From positions 1 to 7,849 of the forward strand of contig JABHGH010000081.1 of the NCBI GenBank assembly GCA_018672145.1: a stretch of 7,849 nucleotides of DNA, read 5' to 3'. The notes under the pieces are model-generated. The model saw only the letters and a program-made list of their open reading frames with translations. It made no database searches and was not told where the DNA came from. Each line of letters opens with the position of its first letter. Position 1 is the stretch's first letter. Source of the stretch: Flavobacteriaceae bacterium (lineage in GTDB: Bacteria; Bacteroidota; Bacteroidia; Flavobacteriales; Flavobacteriaceae). A program made the position numbers and the translations under genes. Shown here piece after piece: positions 1 to 6,904 of the stretch.

Positions 1-147
1 AAAGGAAAGCTAAAACGCTTTTTTAAAGATAATACCCTTGTCAATCAAGCGTATATCAAAGACAGTAAACAAAGCGTTGCGGACTATGTAAAATCAGTCG
101 ATGCCGGATTGACAGTCACTGGATTTAAACGCTTGGCGTTGGTGTAA
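1..147 (+). CDS. tsf: Elongation factor Ts, C-terminal end (partial, 5' end outside window)
   Basis: The reading frame is open from the first base to a TAA stop at 145-147 and encodes the last 48 residues of the protein. The segment resembles the C-terminus of bacterial EF-Ts: it starts KGKLKRFFKD, continues with NQAYIKD and VADYVKS, and ends VTGFKRLALV, close to the usual 'VxxFxRxxLG' ending of the family. EF-Ts is the cytosolic nucleotide exchange factor that releases GDP from EF-Tu during translation elongation. The gene order tsf, pyrH, frr is widely conserved in bacteria and supports the call. Nothing can be said about the N-terminal or core domains, which lie upstream of the window. The gene is followed within 20 bp by a strong terminator, so it probably closes an upstream transcription unit; rpsB is its usual partner but is not visible here. 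Confidence 0.9.
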   Translation, partial: KGKLKRFFKDNTLVNQAYIKDSKQSVADYVKSVDAGLTVTGFKRLALV

Positions 148-165
148 ATTCAAAAAAACAACTTT

Positions 166-196
166 AAAAAAACCTCGATTCTTCGAGGTTTTTTTT
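166..196 (+). terminator. Intrinsic (Rho-independent) terminator after tsf
   Basis: A perfect inverted repeat pairs 166-178 with 183-195 around a 4-base loop (TTCT, 179-182). The GC-containing core CCTCGA/TCGAGG is flanked by seven A:T pairs, and the T-run continues to 196. This is a classic intrinsic terminator about 20 bp after the tsf stop. Because the left arm begins with an A-run and the right arm ends with a T-run, the element could also work on the opposite strand. It separates tsf from the pyrH unit, so pyrH should need its own promoter. Confidence 0.9.
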
Positions 197-222
197 GGGA
201 TGATATCAAGGAGGTTTTTGGT

Positions 223-230
223 TATATTTG
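223..230 (+). promoter_or_regulatory. Bacteroidota-type -7 promoter element upstream of pyrH
   Basis: TATATTTG matches the Bacteroidota primary sigma factor -7 consensus TAnnTTTG exactly. It sits between the tsf terminator and the pyrH start, where a promoter is expected. The -33 element is weak: the nearest TTTG (194-197) overlaps the terminator and lies 25 bp upstream, longer than the usual spacing of about 17-23 bp. A transcript starting a few bases after the element would have a leader of only about 8-10 nt before the ATG at 245. The assignment is by motif and position only. Confidence 0.55.
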
Positions 231-244
231 CACAAACACTACCC

Positions 245-949
245 ATGCAATACAAACGTATTCTTTTAAAACTCAGTGGCGAAGCCCTCATGGGCGATCG
301 CTCGCATGGGATTGACCCCGAACGTTTGGCGAATTACGCAAACGAAATTAAAACCGTTGTTGACCAAGGAGTTGAAGTTGCTATCGTCATTGGAGGTGGC
401 AATATTTTTCGTGGAGTGGCAGGAGCAAGCAATGGCATGGATCGGGTACAAGGCGACTATATGGGTATGTTGGCAACTGTCATCAATGGGCTTGCTTTGC
501 AAAGCGCTTTAGAAGACGCCGATGTGCAAACACGATTACAAACAGCAATCAAAATTGAGGCAATTGCAGAGCCTTACATCAAAAGACGTGCAGTGCGCCA
601 TTTGGAAAAAGGGCGTGTAGTCATTTTTGGTGCAGGCACTGGAAATCCATTTTTCACTACAGACTCTGCGGCTGTTCTTCGTGCAATTGAAGTCGATGCG
701 GATGTGATCTTGAAAGGGACGAGAGTGGACGGAATTTATGATGCTGACCCAGAAAAAAATGAAGGTGCTATAAAATTTGATTCTATTAGCTTTAAAGATG
801 TTCTCCAAAAAGGACTTAAGGTGATGGACACTACTGCCTTTACATTGAGTCAAGAAAACGACCTCCCCATTGTCGTGTTTGACATGAATACAGTTGGAAA
901 CTTGGAGCAAGTTGTCCAAGGAAAAAAAATCGGAACAACCGTAAATTAG
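245..949 (+). CDS. pyrH: Uridylate (UMP) kinase
   Basis: This 234-residue protein is a bacterial UMP kinase of the amino acid kinase fold. It phosphorylates UMP to UDP with ATP in the cytosol, a step in pyrimidine nucleotide synthesis. Visible family motifs are KLSGE (residues 9-13), the glycine-rich GGGNIFRG (50-57), DYMGMLAT (71-78), GTGNPFFTTDSAA (131-143) and KGTRVDGIYDADP (157-169). The length is normal for the family. I chose the ATG at 245 because the protein then begins MQYKRILLKLSGE, as PyrH proteins usually do. An in-frame ATG at 200 would add 15 residues of unlike sequence and would place the promoter-like TATATTTG inside the gene. There is no Shine-Dalgarno site next to the chosen start, which is normal in Bacteroidota. 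The gene is followed 5 bp later by frr, so the two are very probably co-transcribed. Confidence 0.96.
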   Translation: MQYKRILLKLSGEALMGDRSHGIDPERLANYANEIKTVVDQGVEVAIVIGGGNIFRGVAGASNGMDRVQGDYMGMLATVINGLALQSALEDADVQTRLQTAIKIEAIAEPYIKRRAVRHLEKGRVVIFGAGTGNPFFTTDSAAVLRAIEVDADVILKGTRVDGIYDADPEKNEGAIKFDSISFKDVLQKGLKVMDTTAFTLSQENDLPIVVFDMNTVGNLEQVVQGKKIGTTVN

Positions 950-954
950 ATTTT

Positions 955-1506
955 ATGGAAGAAATAACATTTATCATGGACATTGCCAAAGAGGCAATGG
1001 AAAAATCACTTGACCACCTCGACAAAGCTTTTGTCAATATCCGTGCTGGCAAAGCAAATCCAGCGATGCTGTCATCAGTTAAAATCGAATATTATGGTGC
1101 GCAAACGCCACTGAGTCAAGTCGCAAACATTAACACCCCCGACGCACAAACCCTTTCTGTACAACCATGGGACAAAACACAAATTCCTGATATTGAGAAG
1201 GCAATACTTGTTGCCAACCTTGGTTTTAACCCGTCAAACAATGGTGAGTCGGTGATTATTAATATTCCACCACTGACAGAGGAAAGACGAAAGGATTTGG
1301 TGAAACTTGCAAAATCGGAAGCGGAAAATGCAAAGGTTGGGATTCGAAGTTCTCGTAAAGACGCAAATAATGAATTAAAAAAAATAGCTCTCTCAGAAGA
1401 CCAATTGGGAAATGCTGAAGTCGATGTGCAGACCATGACCGACGGCTACATCAAAAAAGTTGACGAAAAATACACCTCAAAAGAAGACGAAATAATGACA
1501 GTTTAA
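955..1506 (+). CDS. frr: Ribosome recycling factor
   Basis: This 183-residue protein is ribosome recycling factor, which together with EF-G splits the post-termination ribosome so that subunits can be reused. The sequence shows NIRAGKANPAML (residues 28-39), YYGAQTPLSQVA (46-57), the hallmark PPLTEERRKDLVK (105-117) and VGIRSSRKDAN (128-138). R134 in the last motif corresponds by eye to the functionally important Arg132 of the E. coli protein. Domain I (a three-helix bundle) should be formed by about residues 1-29 and 105-183, with the small beta domain II between. The length is close to the usual 185. The start at 955 gives MEEITFIMD, which resembles the N-terminus of flavobacterial homologues. 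The ATG at 976 (MDIAKEAM) is a weaker alternative. The gene lies 5 bp after pyrH and is probably translated from the same mRNA. Confidence 0.96.
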   Translation: MEEITFIMDIAKEAMEKSLDHLDKAFVNIRAGKANPAMLSSVKIEYYGAQTPLSQVANINTPDAQTLSVQPWDKTQIPDIEKAILVANLGFNPSNNGESVIINIPPLTEERRKDLVKLAKSEAENAKVGIRSSRKDANNELKKIALSEDQLGNAEVDVQTMTDGYIKKVDEKYTSKEDEIMTV

Positions 1507-1530
1507 TAGTACTGTTGTTCGCATATTGCT

Positions 1531-3912
1531 ATGATAAAATGGGTTACCACTCGATTTTGGAGCACAGTTGCTTCATTAATCCTTCGAAATAGAATTTTTT
1601 GCATATTACTGATAGTAGCCACCACCATTTTTTTGGGAATGCAGTGGAAAAACATACGTTTTAGCTTTACCGAAGCTAGTTTACTTCCAGACAATCACCC
1701 TTTTAATGTCCAGTACCAATCTTTTGTAGATCGCTTTGGAGACGAAGGAAATCTCATTGTATTAGCCATTCAAGACTCAACACTATTTACCGTTGACGGA
1801 ATACGACAATGGGGTGAGCTCACCAAATCATTTGAGGGACTTGAAGCCGTTTCCTCGGTCTCAGGAATTGGAAATTTAAAACAGCTCACGAAAAACACCA
1901 ATCAACAAAATTTTGGGACACAAAATATTCCCTATCAAAACGCTAAAAACCAAAAAGAGGTCGATTTGCTTCGCGAACAGCTCCTTGTCAAATCCCCTTT
2001 TTTACATGGTATTCTTATCAACCCCAAAACCGAAGTCTTTCAAACACTGATTGTCCTTAAAAAAGAAGTGGTCAATAGCAGAAATAGAGAACTCTTTGTG
2101 CAAAATCAGCTGATCCCTAAAATTCAAAATTTTGAAGACAATACGGGCTTTGATGTTCGTGTTTCGGGCATGCCATACATCCGCACAATCAATGCGGGAA
2201 CCATATTGAGTGAAATTCGAATGTTTGTCATCGCAGCGGGCTTGGTGACCACCCTCATTTTTTTCTTGTTTTTCCGTTCCTATCGTGCCACTTTTATCTC
2301 CATGGTCGTTGTCATGATTGGAGTGATGTGGGCATTTGGAATCTTGGGGCTACTCGGATTTGAAATTACGGTACTCACAGCACTTATTCCCCCCATTGTG
2401 ATTGTGATTGGGGTTCCAAACTGTATTTTTCTCATAAACAAATACCAGCAAGAAGTCCAAAAACATGGGAATCAAGCACGTTCTTTACAGCGTGTGATTA
2501 CTAAAATTGGAAACGCTACCCTAATGACAAATATGACCACAGCGTTGGGGTTTGCGACCTTTACCTTAACAAGTAGTAAACTTCTTATCGAGTTTGGTTT
2601 GGTTGCATCAATCAACATCATGCTTATTTTTATCTTATCATTGTTTGTCATTCCAATCATTTACAGCTACATGAGTTTACCAAAGCAAAAGCATTTGGCT
2701 CATTTGAATCGTACATGGATGAACGGCTTCATTAATTGGATGGAGCGTGTGGTGCGTCACAAGCGAATCTCGGTCTACTTTGTTTCAGTAATCGCTCTTA
2801 TGATGAGTATTATTGGAATCTATCAAATCAAACTTTCGGGAACCATTATTGACGACCTACCCAAAAAGGCAAGTTTTTTTAAAGATATTCGCTTTTTTGA
2901 AGATCAGATGAGTGGGGTCATGCCAATTGAAGTCATGATTGATACTCGAAGAAAAAATGGGGCGACACAACTTTCGACTCTCAATAGAATCGAAAAATTA
3001 GCGACCTATGTTCGTGGCGTTCCTGAGCTATCGGAACCGTTGTCTATTGCCCATATCGCTAAATATAGCAAGCAGACCTATTACAACGGAAACCCGCTTT
3101 ACTTTAAAATGCCTACTCGTCAAGAGTATTCATTCATTGGCTCGTATGTAAAAAACAGTTTGTCAGGCGGAGGAATTGCCGAAAGCTTGATCGATAGCAC
3201 AGGGCAATACATTCGACTGTCTACAATGTTGAAAGATGTCAATACAGAGCGCATGGAAGAAATCGAAAGCGACCTACTACAAACCATTGCACGGCTTTTT
3301 CCTGAAGAAAAATATGATACCCAACTCACAGGGAAAGCGCTTGGTTATCTTAAAGGAACACGCTTTTTGGTGCGTAATTTGGTGGTTTCACTTTCCTTGG
3401 CAATCTTTTTGATTGCACTGTTTATGGCTTATACCTTTCGGTCCTTTCGCATGATCCTTATTTCGCTTATTCCCAATATCATTCCGTTAATACTCACTGC
3501 TGGCATGATGGGCTTTTTAGGAATCCCCATCAAGCCCTCGACAATTCTTGTTTTTAGTGTCGCATTTGGAATATCGGTCGATGACACTATCCACTTTTTG
3601 GTGAAATACCGCCAGGAACTCGAGACAAACAAATGGAAAATTAAAAAATCTGTTTACTTGGCACTTCGGGAAACAGGAGTCAGTATGTTTTACACCTCTA
3701 TTGTGTTGTTTTTTGGGTTTTCTGTCTTTATGATTTCAAGTTATGGTGGAACAGTCGCTCTCGGCGGATTGGTTTCTGCCACCCTTCTTTTTGCGATGTT
3801 GGCCAATCTCATTTTGTTACCCTCCTTACTTTTATCACTGGAGGAAAGCATTGCCAACAAAAGAACCTTGAAAGAGCCACGTATTGATCTCCTTACAGAC
3901 GATGAGGTATAG
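1531..3912 (+). CDS. RND-superfamily/MMPL-type membrane transporter, substrate unknown
   Basis: This 793-residue inner-membrane protein has the duplicated RND/MMPL layout. A first transmembrane helix (about residues 20-38) is followed by a large exported loop (39-229) and five helices (about 230-380). Then comes a second copy: a helix near 412-430, a loop at 431-613 and helices at about 615-770. The two halves align around VPNCIFLINKYQQE (295-308) and VDDTIHFLVKYRQE (683-696). Family members move lipids or hydrophobic molecules using the proton gradient, but nothing here names the substrate. The second half keeps an acidic pair (D684, D685) in the expected proton-relay helix, while the first half has P296-N297 instead. 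No membrane-fusion or outer-membrane partner gene is in the window, so it is not a standard tripartite drug pump. It starts 24 bp after frr without a visible terminator or promoter between them, suggesting co-transcription. The start is supported by a short basic N-terminus leading directly into helix 1. Confidence 0.85.
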   Translation: MIKWVTTRFWSTVASLILRNRIFCILLIVATTIFLGMQWKNIRFSFTEASLLPDNHPFNVQYQSFVDRFGDEGNLIVLAIQDSTLFTVDGIRQWGELTKSFEGLEAVSSVSGIGNLKQLTKNTNQQNFGTQNIPYQNAKNQKEVDLLREQLLVKSPFLHGILINPKTEVFQTLIVLKKEVVNSRNRELFVQNQLIPKIQNFEDNTGFDVRVSGMPYIRTINAGTILSEIRMFVIAAGLVTTLIFFLFFRSYRATFISMVVVMIGVMWAFGILGLLGFEITVLTALIPPIVIVIGVPNCIFLINKYQQEVQKHGNQARSLQRVITKIGNATLMTNMTTALGFATFTLTSSKLLIEFGLVASINIMLIFILSLFVIPIIYSYMSLPKQKHLAHLNRTWMNGFINWMERVVRHKRISVYFVSVIALMMSIIGIYQIKLSGTIIDDLPKKASFFKDIRFFEDQMSGVMPIEVMIDTRRKNGATQLSTLNRIEKLATYVRGVPELSEPLSIAHIAKYSKQTYYNGNPLYFKMPTRQEYSFIGSYVKNSLSGGGIAESLIDSTGQYIRLSTMLKDVNTERMEEIESDLLQTIARLFPEEKYDTQLTGKALGYLKGTRFLVRNLVVSLSLAIFLIALFMAYTFRSFRMILISLIPNIIPLILTAGMMGFLGIPIKPSTILVFSVAFGISVDDTIHFLVKYRQELETNKWKIKKSVYLALRETGVSMFYTSIVLFFGFSVFMISSYGGTVALGGLVSATLLFAMLANLILLPSLLLSLEESIANKRTLKEPRIDLLTDDEV

Positions 3913-3926
3913 CATGCGCTTAATCC

Positions 3927-3953
3927 TTGTAAAATGAAGTATATTTACCTTTG
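3927..3953 (+). promoter_or_regulatory. Bacteroidota-type promoter upstream of asnS
   Basis: TACCTTTG at 3946-3953 matches the -7 consensus TAnnTTTG exactly. A TTG at 3927-3929 could serve as the -33 element, although the 16-bp spacer is slightly short. The element lies in the 53-bp gap between the transporter stop and the asnS ATG, and only 12 bases separate it from that ATG. The predicted mRNA leader is therefore only a few nucleotides long. The call rests on motif and position. Confidence 0.6.
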
Positions 3954-3965
3954 AAAAATAAATCC

Positions 3966-5399
3966 ATGAACACACAGAGCATTCACGATATATTTACTGG
4001 ATCGTACCTGCTACAAGAAATTGTGCTTCACGGTTGGGTACGTACCTTTCGTGCCAATCGTTTCATCGCACTTAACGACGGCTCTACACTCGAAAATATA
4101 CAATGTGTTGTTGACTTTGAACAAACCGAAGAAGACCTCCTGAAAAGAGTTACGACTGGTGCCGCTTTGCGTATCCAAGGCACACTGGTTAAAAGCCAGG
4201 GGAAAGGTCAAAAATATGAAGTCCAAGTAAGTAATATTGAGGTGCTCGGAGATTCTAATCCAGAGCTATACCCCATTCAACCAAAAAAACACTCCTTTGA
4301 ATTTTTACGTGAAAATGCTCATTTGCGTGTGCGTACTTCGACATTTTCTGCTGTGATGCGTGTGCGTTCTGCGCTATCTTTCGCCGTTCACAAATATTTT
4401 CGTGAAGAAGGTTTTTATTATGTACACACGCCTATCATCACTGGCAGCGATGCTGAAGGGGCAGGTGAAATGTTTCGTGTGAGTGCATTGGATCCCAAAA
4501 ATCCTCCTCAAAATAAAGATGGTGAAGTTGACTTTTCACAAGACTTTTTCGGGAAAGAGACCAACCTTACTGTCTCAGGGCAATTGGAAGCAGAAACCTA
4601 CGCCATGGGCTTGGGCAAAGTGTATACTTTTGGGCCGACGTTTCGAGCAGAAAACTCCAATACATCTCGCCATTTGGCAGAGTTTTGGATGATTGAGCCT
4701 GAAGTTGCCTTTTTTAACCTTGACCAGAATATGGATTTGGCTGAGGACTTTATAAAACACGTCCTTCGTTATGTGATGGAGCACTGCAAAAACGATTTGG
4801 ATTTCTTGGATCAACGACTTGCCAATGAAGAAAAAACAAAACCACAATTGGAGCGTAGGTCCATGGGGCTTCTCGAACAAATCAATTTTATTTTAGACAA
4901 CCAATTTATTCGATTATCCTATACAGAAGCCTTTGAAATATTACGCAATTCAAAACCCAACAAAAAGAAAAAGTTCAAATATCCTATAGATGCTTGGGGT
5001 GTTGACCTGCAAAGCGAACACGAACGATATCTGGTTGAAAAACATTTCAAGTGTCCTGTCATTTTGTTTGATTATCCAGCGAGTATCAAGGCCTTTTATA
5101 TGCGATTAAATGACGATGGGAAAACCGTTCGTGCGATGGATGTACTCTTTCCAGGAATTGGTGAAATCGTTGGTGGCGCCCAGCGTGAAGAACGACTAGA
5201 AGTTCTGAAAAAACGTATTGCTGATATGCAGATCGATGCCGAAGAACTCGACTGGTACATGGATCTTCGCCGATTTGGAACAGCACCTCATGCGGGCTTT
5301 GGCCTCGGGTTTGAACGTTTGGTGCAGTTTGCAACAGGAATGTCTAATATTCGTGATGTTATTCCTTTTCCGCGAACCCCACAGAATGCCTCCTTCTAA
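3966..5399 (+). CDS. asnS: Asparaginyl-tRNA synthetase
   Basis: This 477-residue class II aminoacyl-tRNA synthetase charges tRNA-Asn with asparagine using ATP in the cytosol. An N-terminal OB-fold anticodon-binding domain spans about residues 18-95 (beginning VLHGWVRTFRANRF). The catalytic core carries the three class II motifs: motif 1 near 144-158 with P156 (HTPIIT), motif 2 at 226-246 (FRAENSNTSRHLAEF, with R227), and motif 3 at 444-452 (GFGLGFERL, with R451). The motif 2 wording and the ending PFPRTPQNASF indicate AsnRS rather than AspRS. The length is slightly above the 466 residues of the E. coli enzyme, partly from a segment near 178-197 that I recall from other Bacteroidota AsnRS proteins. 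I chose ATG 3966. An in-frame TTG at 3951 would add five residues but lies within the -7 promoter element. The gene has its own likely promoter and is followed by rpoN after 59 bp. Confidence 0.95.
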   Translation: MNTQSIHDIFTGSYLLQEIVLHGWVRTFRANRFIALNDGSTLENIQCVVDFEQTEEDLLKRVTTGAALRIQGTLVKSQGKGQKYEVQVSNIEVLGDSNPELYPIQPKKHSFEFLRENAHLRVRTSTFSAVMRVRSALSFAVHKYFREEGFYYVHTPIITGSDAEGAGEMFRVSALDPKNPPQNKDGEVDFSQDFFGKETNLTVSGQLEAETYAMGLGKVYTFGPTFRAENSNTSRHLAEFWMIEPEVAFFNLDQNMDLAEDFIKHVLRYVMEHCKNDLDFLDQRLANEEKTKPQLERRSMGLLEQINFILDNQFIRLSYTEAFEILRNSKPNKKKKFKYPIDAWGVDLQSEHERYLVEKHFKCPVILFDYPASIKAFYMRLNDDGKTVRAMDVLFPGIGEIVGGAQREERLEVLKKRIADMQIDAEELDWYMDLRRFGTAPHAGFGLGFERLVQFATGMSNIRDVIPFPRTPQNASF

Positions 5400-5406
5400 A
5401 GCACTC

Positions 5407-5436
5407 TTTGTCTAATCACAAGTTTTTGTACCTTTA
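5407..5436 (+). promoter_or_regulatory. Putative promoter upstream of rpoN
   Basis: TTTG at 5407-5410 is followed after 18 bp by TACCTTTA at 5429-5436. This is a good -33 element and spacing for a Bacteroidota promoter, with one mismatch at the last base of the -7 consensus TAnnTTTG. It occupies most of the 59-bp gap between asnS and rpoN and would give a leader of roughly 15-18 nt. No terminator hairpin is visible after asnS, so readthrough from asnS may also supply rpoN mRNA. Confidence 0.5.
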
Positions 5437-5458
5437 ATGTTGATAACTGAAAGCTCTT

Positions 5459-6904
5459 ATGCTCAAACAAGATCTTCATCTTAAGCTCTCGCAAAAGCTA
5501 TCCCCCCAGCAGATTCAGTTGATGAAACTGATTCAGTTACCCACGCTATCCTTTGAGCAAAAACTCCAACGTGAACTCGAAGAAAATCCTGCACTTGAAG
5601 CCGGGAAAGAAGGCGCAGAAAATGAGGATCCCGACTTTCAGCAAGAAGAAGAGCGCGATGTGATTGATGCCGATGACATCAATATCGATGAATATTTGAG
5701 TGATGATGAAATCCCATCCTATCGTCTCAGTGCAAATAACTATAGCCCAGATGATGATGATAAACAAATTCCTTATGCCTCAGGAGTTAGTTTTACCCAA
5801 TTTCTGATGGATCAAATGCGAACGTTTACTATCGATGAAAAAGAGAGTCAGATTGCTCGATTTTTGGTTGGAAGTATTGATGAAACGGGCTACATACGAC
5901 GAACTCTACTGGACATTGTTGATGATCTTGCCTTTACTGAAAACCTATTCGTGGACGAATTCGAAGTTCGCAAGGTATTGGGGTTGGTACAGCAGCTCGA
6001 TCCAGCAGGAGTGGGTGCTCTTGATTTGCAAGACTGTTTGATGTTGCAATTGCAACGAAAAGAGCAAACTTCTAGCGTTGTCATCGCCAATGAAATGATA
6101 ACATCCCACTTTACTTCCTTTTCCAAAAAACATTTTAGCAAACTCATGAGTGCACTTCAAATCGATGAAGAGCAACTAAAAGAAGCTATCAAAGAGATCG
6201 AAAAATTGAACCCAAAGCCTGGTGCTTCTTATGCTTCCTCTACCAAAATCAATAGCCATATTACCCCCGACTTCACAATCCTCATTGTAGAGGATGAGTT
6301 GCAATTAAAACTCAATGGAAGGAATGCGCCTGAGCTACATGTTTCTTCTTCCTACAAAAACATGATGGCTGGCTACAAAGAGTCTAAAGTAAAAAATAAG
6401 GCACAGCAAGAAGCCGTGCTTTTTATCAAACAAAAATTAGATGCTGCCAAATGGTTTATCGATGCTGTTAAACAAAGAAACCATACATTACTGATTACCA
6501 TGAATGCCATCCTTAATTATCAAAAAGAGTTCTTCTTAACAGGTGATGAGCAAAAAATAAGACCAATGGTGCTGCGTGATATTGCTTCGATTATTCAAAT
6601 GGATATTTCTACGGTTTCTAGGGTGGCAAATAGTAAATATGTAGAAACGCCTTATGGAACACGCCTCATCAAATCTTTCTTTTCTGAAGGCGTGACTAAT
6701 AGCGAAGGAGAAGATGTGTCTTCTATCGAAATTCGAAAAGAACTTGAAGACATTATAAACACTGAGGACAAGTCAAACCCATTAACAGACGAACAACTCA
6801 AAGAAGCACTTCATCAAAAAGGATATCCTGTTGCCCGTCGGACCGTTGCAAAGTATAGAGATATTATTGGCGCACCCGTTGCTAGACTACGCAAAAAACT
6901 CTAA
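5459..6904 (+). CDS. rpoN: RNA polymerase sigma-54 factor
   Basis: This 481-residue protein is sigma-54, the alternative sigma factor that binds -24/-12 promoters and needs an AAA+ enhancer-binding activator to melt DNA. Region I is the glutamine/leucine-rich N-terminus (about 1-48; LSQKLSPQQIQLMKLIQLP at 10-28), which contacts activators. Region II is a very acidic linker (about 51-105). The core-binding domain follows (about 108-300; LDPAGVGALDLQDCL at 180-194). A helix-turn-helix region lies near 370-402 (VLRDIASIIQMDISTVSRV). The C-terminus carries the RpoN box ARRTVAKYRD at 459-468, which recognises the -24 element and differs from the usual ARRTVAKYRE only by Asp for Glu at the last position. 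Length and domain order are normal. The ATG at 5459 gives the typical MLKQDLHLKLSQKL start. No sigma-54 activator gene is in the window. Its stop codon overlaps that of the convergent dehydrogenase. Confidence 0.97.
   Translation: MLKQDLHLKLSQKLSPQQIQLMKLIQLPTLSFEQKLQRELEENPALEAGKEGAENEDPDFQQEEERDVIDADDINIDEYLSDDEIPSYRLSANNYSPDDDDKQIPYASGVSFTQFLMDQMRTFTIDEKESQIARFLVGSIDETGYIRRTLLDIVDDLAFTENLFVDEFEVRKVLGLVQQLDPAGVGALDLQDCLMLQLQRKEQTSSVVIANEMITSHFTSFSKKHFSKLMSALQIDEEQLKEAIKEIEKLNPKPGASYASSTKINSHITPDFTILIVEDELQLKLNGRNAPELHVSSSYKNMMAGYKESKVKNKAQQEAVLFIKQKLDAAKWFIDAVKQRNHTLLITMNAILNYQKEFFLTGDEQKIRPMVLRDIASIIQMDISTVSRVANSKYVETPYGTRLIKSFFSEGVTNSEGEDVSSIEIRKELEDIINTEDKSNPLTDEQLKEALHQKGYPVARRTVAKYRDIIGAPVARLRKKL

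Noticed and set aside
200..244. Upstream in-frame ATG at 200 as the pyrH start, giving a 249-residue protein
   Set aside because: The added 15 residues do not resemble PyrH N-termini, and the extension spans the probable -7 promoter element. The ATG at 245 gives the family-typical start.
536..919. 127-codon minus-strand open frame inside pyrH
   Set aside because: It is fully antisense to conserved pyrH coding sequence and its composition looks like complement translation. It is not supported as a gene.
1116..1436. 106-codon minus-strand open frame inside frr
   Set aside because: It lies wholly opposite a clear frr gene and has no recognisable protein features. It is a shadow frame.
3951..3965. 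Upstream TTG start for asnS
   Set aside because: The TTG forms the end of the TACCTTTG promoter element, so it would not lie in mRNA made from that promoter. The ATG at 3966 fits better.
4575..4880. 101-codon minus-strand open frame inside asnS
   Set aside because: It is antisense to the conserved motif 2 region of asnS and has no domain or start-site support.
5746..5762. GAT repeat in rpoN as a possible unstable microsatellite
   Set aside because: It is only a few units long and encodes an Asp run within the normally acidic region II of sigma-54. It is ordinary low-complexity coding sequence.
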